Shown here: one piece after another, positions 60,179-64,000 of the stretch
Position numbering within the stretch: the first letter of the stretch is position 1
How the letters are laid out: each line of letters begins with the position of its first letter
Source: Eremothecium cymbalariae DBVPG#7215
Taxonomy: Eukaryota > Ascomycota > Saccharomycetes > Saccharomycetales > Saccharomycetaceae
NCBI RefSeq assembly: GCF_000235365.1
Contig: NC_016455.1
Coordinates: 620,001 to 684,000, forward strand
DNA length: 64,000 nucleotides
Reading direction: 5' to 3'
Translations under genes and position numbers: made by a program
Notes under the pieces: model-generated
Told to the model about the DNA's origin: nothing
The model's database searches: none
Seen by the model: only the letters and a program-made list of their open reading frames with translations

Positions 60179-63100
60179 ATGATAAGGTCAACCATACTAT
60201 GGGGCATTTATATGCTTCTGAATCTAAGTGTTTGTTATGCCAAGCCAGAATGTGCAATTTATAGTAGTTGTGGAAAGAAGAGCCTTTTTGGCGCTTCCTT
60301 ACCATGCTCCGTTAGCAAGGAGTTTACCCCTGAACCGTTAAGCAAGAATGATGTCAAGCTGCTTGTTGAAGTCTGTGGTAAAGAGTGGGATGGAATGGAT
60401 CATCTGTGTTGTAATAGGGAACAAATTATAAGTTTAAAAAAGAACTTGAAGAAAGCCAACGGTATTATAGCATCCTGCCCCGCTTGTAAGAAGAACTTTC
60501 AGGATTTATTTTGTCATTTTACATGTTCACCAGACCAAAGGACTTTTATTAATGTTACTAAAACGCAGCAATCGCTTCAAAAGAAGGAAATAGTAACAGA
60601 ATTAAGCTTCTTTATGTCGACGGATTTTGCTTCAATGTTTTATGATTCTTGTAAAGATGTTAAATTTTCTGCTACAAACGGTTACGCTATGGACTTAATT
60701 GGTGGGGGTGCAACTGACTACGAGGGATTTTTGAAGTTTCTTGGAGATGAGAAGCCAATGCTCGGTGGGTCCCCTTTCCAGATTAATTTTGTTTATAATA
60801 GTTCCACTGATGTATACCAGGATTTCAACGAAACAGCTTATCTCTGTAATGACACTACCTATAAGTGTGCGTGCACTGATTGTCAGGGATCATGCCCTAA
60901 CTTGAAGGAGATAAAATCAGGGAGTTGCAAGGTAGCTGGTCTTCCGTGTTTCTCTTTTGGGACGTTAATAGCCTTCGCTGCTGTAACTGTCGCAATGGGT
61001 GTATTTCATGTCTACCTCTTCAACAAGAAAAATGTAAAGTCCATCTTGACAAACGACGATGGAGTATTAAACAACCTGCAGGATAGTGATACAAACGATG
61101 ACAGACTATTTCACCAGTATCCTACTACAAGGTATGGATTCAACGACAAAATTTCAGATACTATTAATATCGTAGCTGAGTTTTGTGTGGATAAACCCTA
61201 TTATGTCGTTATCGGAGTTGTTATAGTTGTGTCCGCCTTGGCGTCTCTCATTGTCTTGTTTGCTGAGTTAGAAACGGATCCTGTAAATTTATGGGTTGAT
61301 AAAAACTCAAAAGAGTACCAGCAAAAACAATATTTTGATGAAAATTTCGGTCCGTTTTACAGAATTGAACAAATATTTGTCGTGGATGAAACGGAGCCAG
61401 TTCTTTCCTATGATCTGTTAAAGTGGTGGTTTGAGGTGGAGGACCAAATAACCAAAAAATTTAAAAGTAGGGACAATATCAGCTATCAAGATATTTGTCT
61501 AAGGCCTACACCAGACTCGACGTGTGTTATCGAGTCTTTCACTCAATATTTCCACGGTGACCTCCCTTCGGAAACTGAATGGAAGGCACGTTTAAAGTCA
61601 TGCGCTGATTATCCTGTAAATTGTTTGCCAACATTCCAGCAGCCACTAAAAAGCAGTTCTTTGTTCAGTGATAAAAACGTGCTTGAAGCGAATGCTTTTG
61701 TCGTTACGTTACTTGTTGATAACCATGAGGATCTTGCGAAGAATTGGGAGAAGGAATTAGTGGCATATTTGTTAAATTTAAAGGTGCCTACCGGGAAAAG
61801 AATTAGTTTCAGTACCGAGTCATCTCTAAATAAGGAGCTTAAAGGAAATAGTGATGTCGCTATTGTGATAATGTCATATTTGCTAATGTTTTTATATGTT
61901 TCTTGGGCGTTAAAGAATAAGGCTGGGAAAAATAGGTTCCTTTTGGGTGTTGCTGGGATATTAATAGTATTTGGATCGGTATTATCTTCTGCTGGATTAC
62001 TTTCTGTGCTTGGTGTCAAATCGACGCTAATTATTGCAGAGGTTATACCTTTTCTAATTCTCGCAATTGGTGTTGACAACATTTTTTTAATTACTGCTGA
62101 GTATGATAGAATCACAGAAAATAATTATTCATTGGATGTTGCATCAAGAATTTTGATGGCTGTACGCAGAATATCTCCTTCGGTAGTTACGTCGGTATGC
62201 TCTCAAATTTTATGCTTCCTGTTAGCTTCAGTTGTACCTATGCCAGCGGTCCGTAATTTTGCTATTTACTCTGCTGTGGCACTGTTCTGTAACTTCATTC
62301 TACAGATTACAGGATATGTCTCAATATTGACATTATATGAAATCAAATTTGAGAAGTACCTTTCTTCTGGTAACACAAATCGGTATAAATCCACTAATCG
62401 ATTTTCTAAGAAGATTAAACAGTCCGTTAAGAAGAGAAAAAAGATTGTGGGCATATTTTCCTTATGGGTTATATTTTCAATGGTATTTTTACCATATGTT
62501 CCGATAGGATTAGATCAGAGAATGGCAATTCCTGAAAAATCATATCTTTCTGACTATTTCAGTGATTTATTTGAATATTTGAATGTGGGACCACCGGTGT
62601 ACTTCATATTAAGAAACTTTGACCTTACCAAGAGAACAAACCAACAAAAAATATGCGGTAAATTTACTTCTTGTGATGAATCGTCACTTGCAAATGTCCT
62701 AGAACAAGAAAGATTCCGGTCATCAATAAGTGAACCGTTAGCAAATTGGTTTGATGACTTTATGCTATTCTTAAACCCAGAACTCGATGAATGCTGTCGT
62801 TTTAAAAAGGGGACCCATGACATTTGTCCTCCCTTTTATTCGCGTATGAGGTGCGAAACTTGTCTGGCTCCTGGGACATGGGATTACGATATGTCAAACT
62901 TCCCGGAGGGTAAAACGTTTATGGAATATTTTAATATCTGGATTAACTCGCCAAGTGATTCTTGTCCCTTAGCTGGTAAGGCACCGTATTCAAAATCAAT
63001 AATATACAACGATACTGCTATCATATCATCAGTGTTTAGATCCCAACATCATCCTTTAAGATCACCAGATGACTACATTAAGGCAACTTTGGATGCGGAT

Positions 63101-63727
63101 AGAATTACAAATGAACTAGATGGCTTTGACCTATTTGCTTATTCTCCCTTCTATGTCTTTTTCTCTCAGTACCAAACGCTATTACCCCTGACAATAAAAC
63201 TACTTGGGCTGTCTTTTATCATTGTGTTCATGGTATCGTTGATTTTAGTTGGATCAATAGGTACCTCAATTGTATTGACAACAACCGTCTTTATGATACT
63301 AATAGATATTATGGCATGCATGGCTCTGTTTAATATACCATTGAATGCTGTGAGTTTGGTGAATCTAGTAATATGTGTTGGATTGGCCGTTGAAATCTGT
63401 ATTCACATTGCAAGGGCATTTACTATGGTCCCTGTAGGTGTGAAAAGTGATTCTATCTCCAGGTCGTCATATGCTATCAGCACAGTTGGTGAGTCTGTAT
63501 GGAAAGGTATCATAATGACCAAGCTAGTTGGTGTGAGTGTCTTGGGTCTAGCTAAATCAAAAATTTTCAAAGTATTCTACTTTAGAATGTGGTTAATTTT
63601 AATCTTGATTGCATCATTACATGCTTTGATATTTTTACCAGCGTTCTTGGCTATATTTGGAGGCAAAAGTTATGTCGACGGTGACAGTGAAATCAGATTG
63701 AATACTGATAATGATGATGAGGATTGA
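60179..63727 (+). CDS. NCR1: Ncr1, NPC1-type vacuolar sterol transporter
   Basis: 1182 aa (S. cerevisiae Ncr1, YPL006W, 1170). A signal peptide (about 1-21) is followed by the Cys-rich NPC N-domain (ECAIYSSCGKKSLFGASLPC, CCNREQI, CPACKKNFQDLFCHFTCSPDQ). A TM and linker follow, then the first luminal domain. The sterol-sensing domain lies at about 558-722 (VAIVIMSYLLMFLYV ... IPFLILAIGVDNIFLI). The second luminal domain has paired Cys (ECCRFKKG, CETCLAP). The last five TMs begin near 1000. It sits in the vacuole membrane and, with Npc2, integrates sterols and sphingolipids through the glycocalyx. It is divergent from TFC8. No disruption was seen. Confidence 0.98.
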   Translation: MIRSTILWGIYMLLNLSVCYAKPECAIYSSCGKKSLFGASLPCSVSKEFTPEPLSKNDVKLLVEVCGKEWDGMDHLCCNREQIISLKKNLKKANGIIASCPACKKNFQDLFCHFTCSPDQRTFINVTKTQQSLQKKEIVTELSFFMSTDFASMFYDSCKDVKFSATNGYAMDLIGGGATDYEGFLKFLGDEKPMLGGSPFQINFVYNSSTDVYQDFNETAYLCNDTTYKCACTDCQGSCPNLKEIKSGSCKVAGLPCFSFGTLIAFAAVTVAMGVFHVYLFNKKNVKSILTNDDGVLNNLQDSDTNDDRLFHQYPTTRYGFNDKISDTINIVAEFCVDKPYYVVIGVVIVVSALASLIVLFAELETDPVNLWVDKNSKEYQQKQYFDENFGPFYRIEQIFVVDETEPVLSYDLLKWWFEVEDQITKKFKSRDNISYQDICLRPTPDSTCVIESFTQYFHGDLPSETEWKARLKSCADYPVNCLPTFQQPLKSSSLFSDKNVLEANAFVVTLLVDNHEDLAKNWEKELVAYLLNLKVPTGKRISFSTESSLNKELKGNSDVAIVIMSYLLMFLYVSWALKNKAGKNRFLLGVAGILIVFGSVLSSAGLLSVLGVKSTLIIAEVIPFLILAIGVDNIFLITAEYDRITENNYSLDVASRILMAVRRISPSVVTSVCSQILCFLLASVVPMPAVRNFAIYSAVALFCNFILQITGYVSILTLYEIKFEKYLSSGNTNRYKSTNRFSKKIKQSVKKRKKIVGIFSLWVIFSMVFLPYVPIGLDQRMAIPEKSYLSDYFSDLFEYLNVGPPVYFILRNFDLTKRTNQQKICGKFTSCDESSLANVLEQERFRSSISEPLANWFDDFMLFLNPELDECCRFKKGTHDICPPFYSRMRCETCLAPGTWDYDMSNFPEGKTFMEYFNIWINSPSDSCPLAGKAPYSKSIIYNDTAIISSVFRSQHHPLRSPDDYIKATLDADRITNELDGFDLFAYSPFYVFFSQYQTLLPLTIKLLGLSFIIVFMVSLILVGSIGTSIVLTTTVFMILIDIMACMALFNIPLNAVSLVNLVICVGLAVEICIHIARAFTMVPVGVKSDSISRSSYAISTVGESVWKGIIMTKLVGVSVLGLAKSKIFKVFYFRMWLILILIASLHALIFLPAFLAIFGGKSYVDGDSEIRLNTDNDDED

Positions 63728-63925
63728 CTGATTTAGTGACATTTTCTATTTTCCGGGTTCTTGAGGTGTACCGGTGAATTTCCGGACACAATTTTATATA
63801 AAAATTAATATCTTCAATGTGTATATTATATCAGTCTTCAATGAACTGAAATTCAAATGTTCAAGATATTAAAGCATACAAGATTGGATGCGCGAGAATA
63901 TAGTTATTTCTGTTAAGCTTCTTTG

Positions 63926-64000
63926 ATGAATGGTATTTTGACAAAACTTGGAAAGGCTATCCAAGTTCCTTGGGTTGCGGATACCAGTTTATCAACGGTG
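63926..64000 (+). CDS. Probable 5' end of AEP3 (truncated by window edge)
   Basis: An ATG at 63926 opens 25 codons to the window edge (MNGILTKLGKAIQVPW...). In S. cerevisiae NCR1 (YPL006W) is followed on the same strand by AEP3 (YPL005W), a mitochondrial PPR-type protein that stabilises ATP6/8 mRNA, and its start MN-LR-L-A is only loosely like this. The identification is therefore mainly by position. The N-terminus is basic and lacks acidic residues at first, as in a mitochondrial presequence. Confidence 0.4.
   Translation, partial: MNGILTKLGKAIQVPWVADTSLSTV

Noticed and set aside
1..64000. Transposons, LTRs, CRISPR arrays or prophage-like elements
   Set aside because: No LTR ends, integrase or transposase frames, or spacer-repeat arrays were seen; the window looks like ordinary yeast chromosome.

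Overview
The window is nuclear DNA of a budding yeast (Saccharomycetaceae). Evidence: dense, mostly intron-less genes that align from memory along their length with S. cerevisiae proteins; one ribosomal-protein gene (RPS13) with a perfect GTATGT / TACTAAC / CAG intron; and yeast promoter motifs (Rap1, MCB, PHO E-boxes, PAC/RRPE, Reb1). Genes that S. cerevisiae splits between its duplicated chromosome VI-left (YFL) and XVI-left (YPL) tracks are interleaved here, with one VTC2/VTC3 gene. That is the pattern of a lineage that did not undergo the whole-genome duplication (Kluyveromyces / Lachancea / Eremothecium type). The species cannot be fixed from this sequence alone.

Layout. 0-10 kb: 5' part of ISA1 (runs off the left edge), FRA1, AIM7, RPS13 (spliced), CTF19, IES1. 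10-19 kb: a Dal5-family permease, WWM1, CDC4 and an unrecognised two-TM protein. 19-40 kb: SMC1, BLM10, SEC4, a VTC2/VTC3-type gene, ULP1, MSH4, HST2 and a tRNA-Asn(GTT). 40-53 kb: RQC2/TAE2, RET3, TAF3, RRP12, MRPS16 and a positional CIP1 counterpart. This block is in the same internal order as in S. cerevisiae but inverted relative to its neighbours. 53-64 kb: an unrecognised multi-pass membrane protein, CHL1, TFC8, NCR1 and probably the first codons of AEP3.

The most notable observation is that three otherwise well-conserved genes (BLM10, RQC2/TAE2, CHL1) are each split by a -1 reading-frame change. In every case the change maps to a homopolymer of exactly 8 (A8, A8, T8), and one extra base would restore a full-length protein. 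Overlapping stops confine each shift to a short window. In BLM10 the shifted frame encodes the conserved C-terminal Tyr-Tyr-Ala proteasome-gating tail. This could be sequence error, real indels, or -1 frameshifting / transcriptional slippage. Longer runs in other coding sequences here are in frame, so blanket undercalling does not explain everything.

The functional groups include mitochondrial Fe-S biogenesis and signalling (ISA1 next to FRA1), chromosome segregation and cohesion (CTF19, SMC1, CHL1; the latter two with MCB promoter elements), the proteasome and ribosome quality control (BLM10, RQC2), secretion (SEC4, RET3), polyphosphate synthesis (VTC with three CACGTG boxes upstream), and ribosome biogenesis (RRP12 with RRPE and a PAC-like core).
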